Below are positions 25,876-34,666 of a DNA stretch of 64,000 nt, in pieces. Position numbers and translations under genes: made by a program. The DNA lies in contig NZ_NFLE01000016.1 of assembly GCF_002160755.1 (NCBI RefSeq), forward strand, positions 25,915 to 89,914. Direction: 5' to 3'. The notes under the pieces were generated by a model. It saw nothing but the letters and a program-made list of their open reading frames with translations, searched no databases and was not told the origin of the DNA. Every line of letters starts with the position of its first letter. Position 1 is the stretch's first letter. This DNA comes from Lachnoclostridium sp. An14 (GTDB lineage Bacteria > Bacillota > Clostridia > Lachnospirales > Lachnospiraceae).

Positions 25876-26029
25876 TAGACTTTCAAAACCATCCCTGTGT
25901 GTACATATAGTTTTCAATATATAGTGGGCTGCTGTATCTATTTTCTATATTTAGTATAGTGAGAAAGGTACAGCGGCTCATTTTTATTTTACAATATCTG
26001 GCTTTAAAAGTCTGCTTTCGACACCATCC
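25876..26029. promoter_or_regulatory. AT-rich pilus-cluster leader with repeat pairs
   Basis: The gap between the recombinase and the pilus cluster has two repeat relations. Inverted: TAGACTTTCAAAACC (25876-25890) against GGCTTTAAAAGTCTG (26000-26014), 12 of 15 positions. Direct: CTTTCAAAACCATCC (25880-25894) against CTTTCGACACCATCC (26015-26029), 13 of 15. Between them is very AT-rich DNA with TATAGT at 25955-25960, a possible -10 box. It may hold recombinase sites and the cluster promoter; neither is proven. Confidence 0.4.
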
Positions 26030-26060
26030 GCATAAAGCGACAGGAAGGGAGGACACCGCT

Positions 26061-26573
26061 GTGACTGATCGGGAACTGCGGAGACTGAGCCGAAAGGATT
26101 TGTTGGAGCTGTTGATTTCCCAGGGCCGTGAGCGGGATGCCCTGCAGGCAGAATTAGAGAGAATAAAGGCAGAATTGGAGAACCGGCAGCTCTGTATGGA
26201 GCAGGCTGGTTCTATTGCCGAGGCGGCACTGCGGTTGAATGGAGTGTTTGAGGCGGCGCAGGCCGCGGCCCAGCAGTATTTGGACAGCGTTCGCCAGCGC
26301 AGCGAGGATATAGAGGAAATCTGCGCGAAGCGGGAGGCGGACTGTGTCCGGAGAGAGGCAGAATGTCAGGAAAACATCGAGAAACAGCAGCGGGAGGCGG
26401 CTGAGACGGCCCGCAGGCTGGAAGAAGAAACCAGGGCAAAATGCCAGAAACTGGAGGAAGACGCGAAAAAGAAGTCGGAGGCTTATTGGGCGGAGGTTTC
26501 CGCGCGGCTGGATTCTTTCTGCAAAGAGCATGAGGAACTGAAACAGATGCTGTTTTCCGGAGGAAAGACATGA
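26061..26573 (+). CDS. Coiled-coil protein at the head of the pilus cluster
   Basis: A 170-residue soluble, highly charged protein. Residues about 20-50 and 85-160 are long Glu/Lys/Arg/Gln heptad stretches (for example RERDALQAELERIKAELENR), with several cysteines spaced along the second helix. No signal peptide or membrane helix. The GTG at 26061 is chosen because GGAAGGGAGG lies 6-8 nt upstream; a longer reading from 25959 would start within the repeat-rich leader. It overlaps the signal peptidase gene by 4 bp (ATGA), so the two are translationally coupled. The function is unknown; it might be a cytoplasmic scaffold for pilus export. Confidence 0.75.
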   Translation: MTDRELRRLSRKDLLELLISQGRERDALQAELERIKAELENRQLCMEQAGSIAEAALRLNGVFEAAQAAAQQYLDSVRQRSEDIEEICAKREADCVRREAECQENIEKQQREAAETARRLEEETRAKCQKLEEDAKKKSEAYWAEVSARLDSFCKEHEELKQMLFSGGKT

Positions 26574-27166
26574 TAGGAAAAGGACGGAAAACAAAGCTCT
26601 CACAGGTTCCCACGGTGGCGCAGCTGGAAGGCGAGCTGAAACGGGAATCCTACCGAAAACGGTATAACCGGGTGCTCCGCAGCACCGTTTACACGCTCAT
26701 CACGGTGGCAGCGGCGGCGGTGCTGGTGGCTACGTTATTCCTGCCGGTTCTGCGGATTTACGGGTCTTCCATGACGCCGACGATGGTAGACGGGGATATT
26801 GTGGTATCCGTGAAGGGCGGGGCTTTTGAACGCGGCGACATTATCGCGTTTTGGTTTAACAATAAGATTTTGGTAAAACGGGTCATCGGGAAACCCGGCG
26901 AGTGGGTGGACATAGACGAGGACGGAAATGTGTCGGTGGACGGAAAACCGCTCAGTGAACCGTATCTGACGGAGCGGGCGCTGGGAGAATGTGACATCAG
27001 GCTGCCTTATCAGGTGCCGGATGGCCGCATTTTTGTCATGGGCGACCACCGTTCCACCTCCTCGGACAGCCGAAACAGCGCGGTAGGCTGTGTGGCGGAG
27101 GAACAGATCGTGGGGAAATTGGTGTTCCGGGTCTGGCCGCTGGCCGTTTTCGGACCTTTGAAATAA
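26570..27166 (+). CDS. lepB: Signal peptidase I, pilus-cluster paralogue
   Basis: A 198-residue type I signal peptidase with one N-terminal membrane helix (about 42-62, VYTLITVAAAAVLVATLFL). The catalytic Ser is in IYGSSMTPTMVDGD and the catalytic Lys in NKILVKRVIGKPGEWVD. The later boxes GRIFVMGDHRSTSSDSRNS are conserved. Dedicated signal peptidases next to pilus genes (SipA-like in streptococci) assist pilin processing or assembly; here both catalytic residues are present, so it is predicted to be an active protease. It lies between the coiled-coil gene (4-bp overlap) and the large adhesin (22-bp gap). Confidence 0.92.
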   Translation: MIGKGRKTKLSQVPTVAQLEGELKRESYRKRYNRVLRSTVYTLITVAAAAVLVATLFLPVLRIYGSSMTPTMVDGDIVVSVKGGAFERGDIIAFWFNNKILVKRVIGKPGEWVDIDEDGNVSVDGKPLSEPYLTERALGECDIRLPYQVPDGRIFVMGDHRSTSSDSRNSAVGCVAEEQIVGKLVFRVWPLAVFGPLK

Positions 27167-27187
27167 GTATGGAAGGAGGATCAGCCG

Positions 27188-30100
27188 ATGGATCAGAAGA
27201 ATCTTCTGACCCAGGCGTTGGGTTTTATACGGGATCAGCGGCGGTATCGCTGGTGGCTGAGGATTGTGACCGGTATGGCGGCGGCGGTGGTTTTTGTGAC
27301 CACCTATCTGCTGATTTTGCCGGCGATTACGATGGAACACAGCATTCTGGAAATCACGGCCACCCCTTCGGAAATCGCTTTGGGCAGAACGATCTACACA
27401 GAAGTCTTCGCGGAGGCGGAGGACGACAGGGAAGAAACGGTGTTTGTGCTCATTGCGGACGGGGATAACGCCGGGTTGGATGAAAACCGGATAGACTTTG
27501 AGAATGACGCGGCTTTTATTAAGGATGAGACGGGACAGAAAATAAAGCTGTTCCGGGAATATGAGGGGGACGGAACGGTCCAGTACTGGTTTACGCTGGA
27601 GCGTGGACAGTCGGTCCGGTTTGAGCTCCCCTGGATCAACGGTGTGGACCGCTACCGCGACGATTGGATTCGGGAGGAGGTATTGGAGGTGCCCGATCCC
27701 GTGCAGACACCGTCGGAGCTGTATGCGCCGGAGAGCGGCCGTACCCCAGAAAACGGCCCTTCCGCCGAAACCTCTCCCGGGGTGGATCCGGAAACGTCTT
27801 CTGATCCCGTGGCCACCGGCAGCGATCTGGCTGCCGTGCCGGTGAAGGAAAACGGAATCCGGCGGGAAATCCGGGTTTCCGCGGAAAATGCCGGGGATGA
27901 GAAGTTTTTCCTGTCCTGGCATCAGGTTCCCTCCGTAGCCCGTTCCTATGGGACGGCCACCCCTTCTGATATGGACGAGGAGGAGCTGGAACTGGACGAG
28001 CCTGTGGAGCTGATACTGGATCAGCCGGGAGATGTGGAAGAAGAAGGATTTCTGGTGATCACCTTCGGCAGCGGCGGGACTTTGAAGGAGGCGAAACGGC
28101 GGGCAGAGGACACGGTGGAGCTGTCCTGGCTGGAGGAACTGCCCTTTGAGATCCCGGAAAACGCCACCAGCTGGGCGACGGTGGAGAAGGAGGATTTCCT
28201 TTCCGAGGATTTTGGTGTCATGAATATGGCCCTGTTCGAGGAGGAAATCGCTGGGCTGGCGGATAATGAGAACAGCCATGATTTTACAGACAACATTACC
28301 AGTGTGACGGTGTCAAAGCTGGAGAATGGCCAGTGGGTGCCCGGGACGGAGTTTACAGATGGGGACTCTGTGCGGGTGGAGATTAACTATACGATCCCGG
28401 CCAATACGGTGGGAGCGGCCAATCAGACGATTCATTATCAGCTTCCGGATGGCATCCGGCTTTCTCGGGAGGAGTCCGGCACGGTGTACGACGGTCAGAC
28501 TCCGGTGGGAGCTTATGTCATCGGGACGGATGGTATGATTACCATTACTTTCAATAACACTTTTGCGGACGATAAGCCCTTTAATGGTATGATCCGCTTT
28601 GAGGGCACGCTGTCTGCTGATTCAGGGGGAGGTGAACAGGAGATCGAGTTTGGCGGGAGCGGCGGAACCATCACGGTAAAGCCCAACGCCTCGCCCACGG
28701 ATATTCGTGTGGAGAAGGAGGGCTCCTACAATAAGGAGGATGGGAAACTGCACTATACCGTCACGGTCTCTACGACAAAAGGGACGGAAGATACTGTGAC
28801 CATCAGTGATAGTTTTGGCACTGGAGATACCAGCGCTGCTTATGATAAGGACAGTTTCCAGATTGTCAAGGTGAAGGCGGACGGCACGCAGGAAACGGTC
28901 AGCGGCTATACCCCGGAATTTGGTACAGCCTGGACAGGCGGCCCGGAGAAATTTACCATCGAAAATCTGCCGAAACTGGAGGCTGGGGAAAAGTATGTGG
29001 TGACCTACACTGCCACACCGGAGGAATCCAGCGACAGCAGCGGCTCCTCCAGTGTGAACAACAATGCCACCGGCACCAGCGGCGGCGATAACAACAGCAG
29101 TGGGGTCACTGTGACCATCTCCCAGCAGATGATTCAGAAATGGGGCAGCTACAACAGTGGGACTGGGAAGATTCAGTGGACCATCAAGCTGAACCAGGAT
29201 ATGCAGGATATTAGCGGCTATGTTCTGAAGGACACTATGACCATCGGCGGCGAAACCGTCAGCATCCCGGCAGGCACGGTGATCACTATGACCGGGTCGA
29301 ACGGGAGCAGCCAGACCATCACTTTACCATATACGTTCCCGGCGGGCTCCAGCGACAGCTACACCATCACCTATGAGACCGACGCGCCCCAGGGTGAGCC
29401 GGGCCAGTCCTGGACGGTGTCCAACAAGGCGGAGCTGGAGGGGGGTAATGACCATTATGAGGCTGGCGGAAACGTTAGTGGCCAGACCCAGGGATACAAC
29501 GTAGGAAAGAGTTTCGATGGCATAGATCAGAACGAATCTACGGACGAGGTGGGGACTTACAAGTGGGTGTCCCGCATCACGGTGCCAAAAACGGGAGTAG
29601 ATCTGGATAAGCTGATCTACACGGACACCCTGATTGACGCAACCGTGAATGGTGAAACGGTGGCAGGCAGTCACTACATCACCGCCGCCCTGCTGGGCCA
29701 GATGACCGTCACGGTCAACGGCACGGCGCTGGAGCGGGGGACGGACTATCAGATCTGCGACGCCCAGGGCAATGTCATCGCTGATTTTACAAGCCAGACC
29801 CATCTCACCGGTTTCCAGGTGAAATTCCTGGATGCGGCCAAGGAGAAAGTCACCGGCCAGATCATTGAGCTGCGGTATCAGACCCAGGTGGATTATAACA
29901 AACTGACCGGCGACGGGCCATATACCATCGCCAACAAGGGGAGTATCCCTGGTCATGATAGTGAGAGCAGTACCGGCTACACGCCGCCTAAAAAGCTGGA
30001 AAAGCAGGCCAGCATCACAGGAGATGGGGGGAGCAGTTACACCGGCGATTCTATCACTATTGATTACGAGGAATCCGGCGGAGTGATCCACTACCGCTTG

Positions 30101-32173
30101 CTGCTCCATACTGACGCGAGCACTCAGGGTGACATCACCTTGACCGACCTGCTCCCCAAGGGGGCTACGCTGGTGGAAGACTCGGTGAAAATGGCTTTCT
30201 ATGTACATGACTGGTATGAATATGATGGGAATGGTTCATATAAAGCCTCGGAACATATCCACGCCGTAGTGGGTGCAACCAACTCCGACGGAACCACTCC
30301 GGTAACCTTCACCATCGACGACGGCTACAACGGAAATGGGGAGTACCATGTCCTGGCAGTGTACTACGATCTTTCCATCAAGGACGACCCCCTCTGGACG
30401 GAAAATCCTGGTTTAGGGAGCCATCTTTACCGGAATGAGGTGACATGGGGCAGTGAGAGCGACGAGACGGATGTCACGGTGGATCGGGAAGTGCCGGACA
30501 TCAAAAAAACCGGCGAACAGCTCCCGCAGTACGATGCTAACGGGGATCCCATACAGGACAAAGACGGAAATCCGCTTTTGTCCAATACAATCCGCTATTC
30601 GGTGGTCATCAATGCCGGCGCAAAGGATCTGGTGCCGGGCAAAGATTTTATTACCATGTGGGATCAGTTGGATGTGGGGTCAGCGGCCGGAGCCGAATTT
30701 CGGCCGGGCAGTGTCAAACTGTACCACTACGATTCAAAGGCGGAAAATCTTTGCGGAACTGCACTGGATTCCAGCCTGTACAGCTATACCTATGACGAGA
30801 CGGAGTATAAGCTGACTTTCACTTTGCCGGATGAAACGGCCTGTGTGCTGGTCTATGAATACGTGATTGACCGGGGAAACGCCGCAGGAGATTTGACGAT
30901 TAAAAATGAGGCACACCTCACGGGCGGAACCGGCTCCGGAGGCAGTAACGAGGTGATCTTGGAGGACACCTCCTCCAGCGCGACTGCCACCAAAAAAGAG
31001 CTGACCATCTATAAAGTGGACGCCACCAATTACGGCAAGCTGCTGCCGGGGGCGGTGTTTAAGCTGGAGGTTTACCAAAATGGTCAGTGGAAAACGCTGT
31101 TGGATGACCTTACTTCGGATGAAAATGGTCAGTTTGTGTTAAGTTACACACAAGATGAGGAGTATAGTAACTGGAATTTTAAGGAGAACACGCTGTATTG
31201 TTTGACGGAGATAGAAGCACCTTCTGGATATAATTCCGATGATACGGAGCCATATTATTTTGTATGGCTAGAAAATGGTAAAACGATAGATACTGTAAAA
31301 GATGAACTGAAAAACAGCGGCGCACTGAACGGCGTTGATTCGGAAAAAGTGAAATTCCTAACCACTTCCGGCGCAATCTATGTGCAAAATCAGCCCACAG
31401 AGCTGACAGTGAAAAAGCTGTGGAAGGATGACTCTGGTATGACGATACCGCCGGGGGCGGATCATGTGGATGTGACGTTGTATCAGCAGGCGGTGGATAG
31501 TAATGCGAAAACGGTGACGGTAAATTCTACCGGGCATTTATCCTGGTCACAAACACATACGGAAACAGTGAAAGTGGCGGAAGGCAGTAACTTGACAATT
31601 CAAATTACTGGTGTTTATAAGGATAGCTTGGATATTCAGGTGGGAAATGGAGAGAAAGTTTCTGTTCCTACCGGTAGTGGACAAGTTTGGACATATACTA
31701 TTGATGGAATTACGGATAATACAGTGGTAGAAATTAGTCCAACAGACCAAAATGAAGGAAATCGTTTTGATAAGATCAGCTTTTCCGGCTATACCGAGCC
31801 TTATCGTGTTCCCATAGGGGAAGCTGTGGTTTATGAGACAGTCACGCTCAATAGAGAGGGAAATTGGTCTCACACATGGGACGATCTGCCCAAACAAAAT
31901 GCTCAAAAACAAACTGTTTACTATTATGTAGAAGAAACCACTATCCCTGGCTTTGAAGTAATCTACTCTTCCTACAACAGCGGCGGAATCCAGACCGGTG
32001 AGTTGGTAATTATCAACCGTGCCAATGGGTTCTTCCTGCCGGAGACCGGCGGGCCTGGTGTGTTCTTATTTACCATGGGCGGCTTTGCGCTGATGGCGCT
32101 GGCGGGCCTGATGTATATGATTTTGCGCAGAAAGGGGGGGGGAGGTTCCCTGATACGCGCAAATAACATATAA
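27188..32173 (+). CDS. Giant LPETG-anchored adhesin, probable pilus tip protein
   Basis: A 1661-residue surface protein. A short basic start leads into a membrane helix (about 18-45) as export signal. An Asp/Glu/Pro-rich region with TPSELYAPESG-type linker follows. The body (about 350-1270) is a series of isopeptide-type beta domains with repeated DUF11-like signatures (VEKEGSYNKEDGKLHYTVTV, QKWGSYNSGTGKIQWTIKL, VGKSFDGIDQNE). Cna-B domains follow at about 1270-1400 and 1405-1610 (ELTVKKLWKDDSG). The end is LPETGGPG, a hydrophobic span and RRK. In Gram-positive pili the longest LPXTG protein is usually the tip adhesin. Residues about 1310-1590 are encoded in visibly more AT-rich DNA than the flanks. 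Confidence 0.88.
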   Translation: MDQKNLLTQALGFIRDQRRYRWWLRIVTGMAAAVVFVTTYLLILPAITMEHSILEITATPSEIALGRTIYTEVFAEAEDDREETVFVLIADGDNAGLDENRIDFENDAAFIKDETGQKIKLFREYEGDGTVQYWFTLERGQSVRFELPWINGVDRYRDDWIREEVLEVPDPVQTPSELYAPESGRTPENGPSAETSPGVDPETSSDPVATGSDLAAVPVKENGIRREIRVSAENAGDEKFFLSWHQVPSVARSYGTATPSDMDEEELELDEPVELILDQPGDVEEEGFLVITFGSGGTLKEAKRRAEDTVELSWLEELPFEIPENATSWATVEKEDFLSEDFGVMNMALFEEEIAGLADNENSHDFTDNITSVTVSKLENGQWVPGTEFTDGDSVRVEINYTIPANTVGAANQTIHYQLPDGIRLSREESGTVYDGQTPVGAYVIGTDGMITITFNNTFADDKPFNGMIRFEGTLSADSGGGEQEIEFGGSGGTITVKPNASPTDIRVEKEGSYNKEDGKLHYTVTVSTTKGTEDTVTISDSFGTGDTSAAYDKDSFQIVKVKADGTQETVSGYTPEFGTAWTGGPEKFTIENLPKLEAGEKYVVTYTATPEESSDSSGSSSVNNNATGTSGGDNNSSGVTVTISQQMIQKWGSYNSGTGKIQWTIKLNQDMQDISGYVLKDTMTIGGETVSIPAGTVITMTGSNGSSQTITLPYTFPAGSSDSYTITYETDAPQGEPGQSWTVSNKAELEGGNDHYEAGGNVSGQTQGYNVGKSFDGIDQNESTDEVGTYKWVSRITVPKTGVDLDKLIYTDTLIDATVNGETVAGSHYITAALLGQMTVTVNGTALERGTDYQICDAQGNVIADFTSQTHLTGFQVKFLDAAKEKVTGQIIELRYQTQVDYNKLTGDGPYTIANKGSIPGHDSESSTGYTPPKKLEKQASITGDGGSSYTGDSITIDYEESGGVIHYRLLLHTDASTQGDITLTDLLPKGATLVEDSVKMAFYVHDWYEYDGNGSYKASEHIHAVVGATNSDGTTPVTFTIDDGYNGNGEYHVLAVYYDLSIKDDPLWTENPGLGSHLYRNEVTWGSESDETDVTVDREVPDIKKTGEQLPQYDANGDPIQDKDGNPLLSNTIRYSVVINAGAKDLVPGKDFITMWDQLDVGSAAGAEFRPGSVKLYHYDSKAENLCGTALDSSLYSYTYDETEYKLTFTLPDETACVLVYEYVIDRGNAAGDLTIKNEAHLTGGTGSGGSNEVILEDTSSSATATKKELTIYKVDATNYGKLLPGAVFKLEVYQNGQWKTLLDDLTSDENGQFVLSYTQDEEYSNWNFKENTLYCLTEIEAPSGYNSDDTEPYYFVWLENGKTIDTVKDELKNSGALNGVDSEKVKFLTTSGAIYVQNQPTELTVKKLWKDDSGMTIPPGADHVDVTLYQQAVDSNAKTVTVNSTGHLSWSQTHTETVKVAEGSNLTIQITGVYKDSLDIQVGNGEKVSVPTGSGQVWTYTIDGITDNTVVEISPTDQNEGNRFDKISFSGYTEPYRVPIGEAVVYETVTLNREGNWSHTWDDLPKQNAQKQTVYYYVEETTIPGFEVIYSSYNSGGIQTGELVIINRANGFFLPETGGPGVFLFTMGGFALMALAGLMYMILRRKGGGGSLIRANNI
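32134..32142 (+). repeat. Nine-base poly-G tract at the end of the adhesin gene
   Basis: Nine consecutive G sit in the codons for the cytoplasmic tail just after the membrane span (RRKGGGG). One G fewer would give the tail RRKGGEVP and stop at once; nine G give an eight-residue longer tail. Such tracts slip during replication and are also a common place for sequencing error. Confidence 0.7.
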
Positions 32174-32207
32174 ATATCTATTTTAACAAATAAAAAGGAA
32201 AGGAAGT

Positions 32208-33707
32208 ATGAAACCAATGAAAGCAATGAAAAAAATCTGGGCTGTGATGCTCTCACTCGTCATGGCCATGGTGATGGTTGTTCCGGCGTTTGCGGCGGAG
32301 ACTAAATATACCATCACTGCTCCCAGCAATGACCACACCTATGAAGTTTACCAGATCTTTACCGGAGATTACTCCAGTAGCGGTACAGATGACAATGTAA
32401 AGGTAACTCTGTCTAATGTCAAGTGGGGTAAGAATGGTACAGGTACGGAAGGCGAGGCTGTCTCTGCGGAGATTATTACAGAGTTGACCGGTACTACCGG
32501 CACCGATACAGCAAAGCTGGAGGTCATTTCCAAATATGTCGACCTGGAAAGCGATGAGTTCGGTACGGTCACGAATGGCACTCCTTTGCAGGTGCCCGGC
32601 GGCTACTACCTGATCAAAGATGTGGACGGCGCGCTGGACGGCGATGAGAATGAGTCTTATACTCTCTACGTTGTGGAGGTCGTGGGCGATGTGACTATCT
32701 CTCCGAAAGCTGCTGTTCCGGAATTTAACAAGAAAGTCCAGGATATTAATGACACGACGGACACAGATGTTTCTGATTGGCAGGATTCTGCTGACTGGGA
32801 TATTGGCGATAAAGTGCCGTTTAAACTTACGGGTACTGTTGCGTCTAATTACGATAATTATAAGGCTTACCAGTTTATCTTCCACGATATGGAGAGTGAT
32901 GGCCTGACCTTTGATGAGGAATCTGTAGTAGTTAAGGTAGATGGAGAGGTAATATCAACGGGTTACGAGATTGTTACTGAGGGCCTGGAAGATGGCTGTA
33001 CCTTTGAGGTACGGTTTGACGATCTGAAAGATATTGAGTCCGTTCATGCCGGTTCCGTCATCACGGTAGAATATGAATCCGAGCTGAACAGCAACGCCGT
33101 TATCGGCTCCCAAGGTAACCCCAATACCGCACATTTAGAGTTCTCCAATAACCCCAACGACGAACAGGGCGGAGAAACCGGTGAGACCCCGGATGATACC
33201 GTTATCGTATTTACATACAAAACGATCATCAACAAGGTAGACGGCGAGGAGAAACCCCTGACCGGAGCAGCCTTCAAGTTGGAAAAGAAACAGGAAGATG
33301 GCAGTTATGAACTGGTGAAAGAATTTACTGTGGAAGATGATAAGACCAGTTTTGAATTTACAGGCCTGGATGATGGTACTTATAAACTGACCGAGACTGT
33401 GACTCCTAGCGGCTACAACACCATCGACCCCATCGAGTTCACCATTACAGCAGAGCATGATATTCTTTCCGACAATCCCACTCTGACCTCTCTGAACGGC
33501 AATGCCACCACCGGCGAGATCGAGTTTACTTCTAGCACCAGTGAAGGTTCCCTGAGCGCCGACGTTGTCAACCAGTCCGGCGCCACCCTTCCGGAGACCG
33601 GCGGCATGGGTACCACCATTTTCTACCTTTTAGGCGGTATCCTGGTAGTTGGAGCTGGCATCCTGCTGATCACCAGAAGGCGTATGAGCATGATGGAGGA
33701 CAAGTAA
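32208..33707 (+). CDS. Major pilin, isopeptide-domain LPETG protein
   Basis: A 499-residue secreted pilin. The signal peptide (about 1-28) ends VVPAFAAE. The N-terminal domain (about 30-170) is SpaA/FctA-like, with the lysine of the pilin motif probably in VPEFNKKV (around 170). A middle isopeptide-type domain spans about 175-330. A Cna-B-type domain follows (about 345-430, INKVDGEEKPLTGAAFKLEKK with the domain-crosslinking Glu in YKLTETVTPSGY). The sorting signal is LPETGGMG with a membrane span and RRR tail. The acidic composition and size match sortase-polymerised backbone pilins. Codon use is more AT-rich than in housekeeping neighbours. The class C sortase follows 83 bp later. Confidence 0.92.
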   Translation: MKPMKAMKKIWAVMLSLVMAMVMVVPAFAAETKYTITAPSNDHTYEVYQIFTGDYSSSGTDDNVKVTLSNVKWGKNGTGTEGEAVSAEIITELTGTTGTDTAKLEVISKYVDLESDEFGTVTNGTPLQVPGGYYLIKDVDGALDGDENESYTLYVVEVVGDVTISPKAAVPEFNKKVQDINDTTDTDVSDWQDSADWDIGDKVPFKLTGTVASNYDNYKAYQFIFHDMESDGLTFDEESVVVKVDGEVISTGYEIVTEGLEDGCTFEVRFDDLKDIESVHAGSVITVEYESELNSNAVIGSQGNPNTAHLEFSNNPNDEQGGETGETPDDTVIVFTYKTIINKVDGEEKPLTGAAFKLEKKQEDGSYELVKEFTVEDDKTSFEFTGLDDGTYKLTETVTPSGYNTIDPIEFTITAEHDILSDNPTLTSLNGNATTGEIEFTSSTSEGSLSADVVNQSGATLPETGGMGTTIFYLLGGILVVGAGILLITRRRMSMMEDK

Positions 33708-33790
33708 TCTCTATTTGAACCATTTTTTAGCATCTGCTGCAGGCGGGGAGGCACAGTCCTCCCCGGCTACAGCGGTAAGGAGAGCTTTAT

Positions 33791-34666
33791 ATGAAACGAA
33801 ATGGAACGACCATATTGCTGACCCTTGTTTTTCTCATAGGGCTGTCCTTGCTGCTGTACCCCACAGCCAGCGACTATTGGAACTCGCTCCATCAGTCCCG
33901 GGCCATTGCCAGCTACGCAGAGGCGGTGGCGGAGCTGGATGATATTTCCTATGAACACTACTGGTCGGACGCACAGGCGTACAATGCCAATCTGTCCAAC
34001 CGGAAACAGCGCTACCAGCCTACGGAGGAAGAACACGCGCTGTACGAGAGCCTGTTAAATATTTCCGGAAACGGCATTATGGGCTATATCGAGATCCCGT
34101 CCATCGGGGTATCTCTGCCCGTTTATCACGGTGTGGAGGATACGGTGCTGCAGATCGCCATCGGCCATATTGAAGGGACGTCCCTTCCTGTGGGCGGTTC
34201 CGGCACCCACTGCGTGGTTTCCGGGCATCGGGGACTGCCGTCTGCCAAGCTGTTTACCGATCTGGACAAGCTGGCGGAGGGAGACACCTTCCTCCTGCGG
34301 GTGCTGGATGAGGTGCTGACCTACGAAGTGGATCAGATTCACATTGTGGAGCCCCAGGAGGTAGATTTGCTGGACATTGAGGACGGGCAGGATCTGTGCA
34401 CTTTGGTCACCTGCACCCCTTACGGCATCAATTCTCACCGCCTCCTGGTGCGGGGGCATCGGATTGAAAGCCAGGCGGAGGTTTCCGGCATCCGGGTTAC
34501 GGCGGACGCCATGCAGATTGAGCCGATTTTAGTCGCCCCGGCGGTGGCGGCTCCCATGCTGTTTCTTTTGCTGCTCTGGCTGCTGTTCAGCGGCTCAAAG
34601 GGCAGAAAAAAGAAAAAGAGAAAAATAGAGGACAAAAAAGAAAGGAATGAGGAGAAATGCTTGTAA
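33791..34666 (+). CDS. Class C (pilus-polymerising) sortase
   Basis: A 291-residue membrane transpeptidase. An N-terminal membrane helix (about 7-25) is followed by the lid and sortase beta barrel. The catalytic His is in CVVSGHRGLPSAKLF, the Cys in LCTLVTCTPYGINSHRLLVRG, and the Arg in HRLLVRG. A second, C-terminal membrane helix (about 245-267) and a Lys-rich tail are typical of class C sortases that link pilins through a lysine. The gene's last 10 bp overlap the next pilin gene, so expression is coupled. It should polymerise the major pilin at 32208-33707. Confidence 0.95.
   Translation: MKRNGTTILLTLVFLIGLSLLLYPTASDYWNSLHQSRAIASYAEAVAELDDISYEHYWSDAQAYNANLSNRKQRYQPTEEEHALYESLLNISGNGIMGYIEIPSIGVSLPVYHGVEDTVLQIAIGHIEGTSLPVGGSGTHCVVSGHRGLPSAKLFTDLDKLAEGDTFLLRVLDEVLTYEVDQIHIVEPQEVDLLDIEDGQDLCTLVTCTPYGINSHRLLVRGHRIESQAEVSGIRVTADAMQIEPILVAPAVAAPMLFLLLLWLLFSGSKGRKKKKRKIEDKKERNEEKCL

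Noticed and set aside
26735..28279. Open frame of 514 codons on the minus strand
   Set aside because: It is antisense to the signal peptidase and adhesin genes, has a His/Arg/Pro-rich composition without domain signature, and results from codon bias of the real genes.
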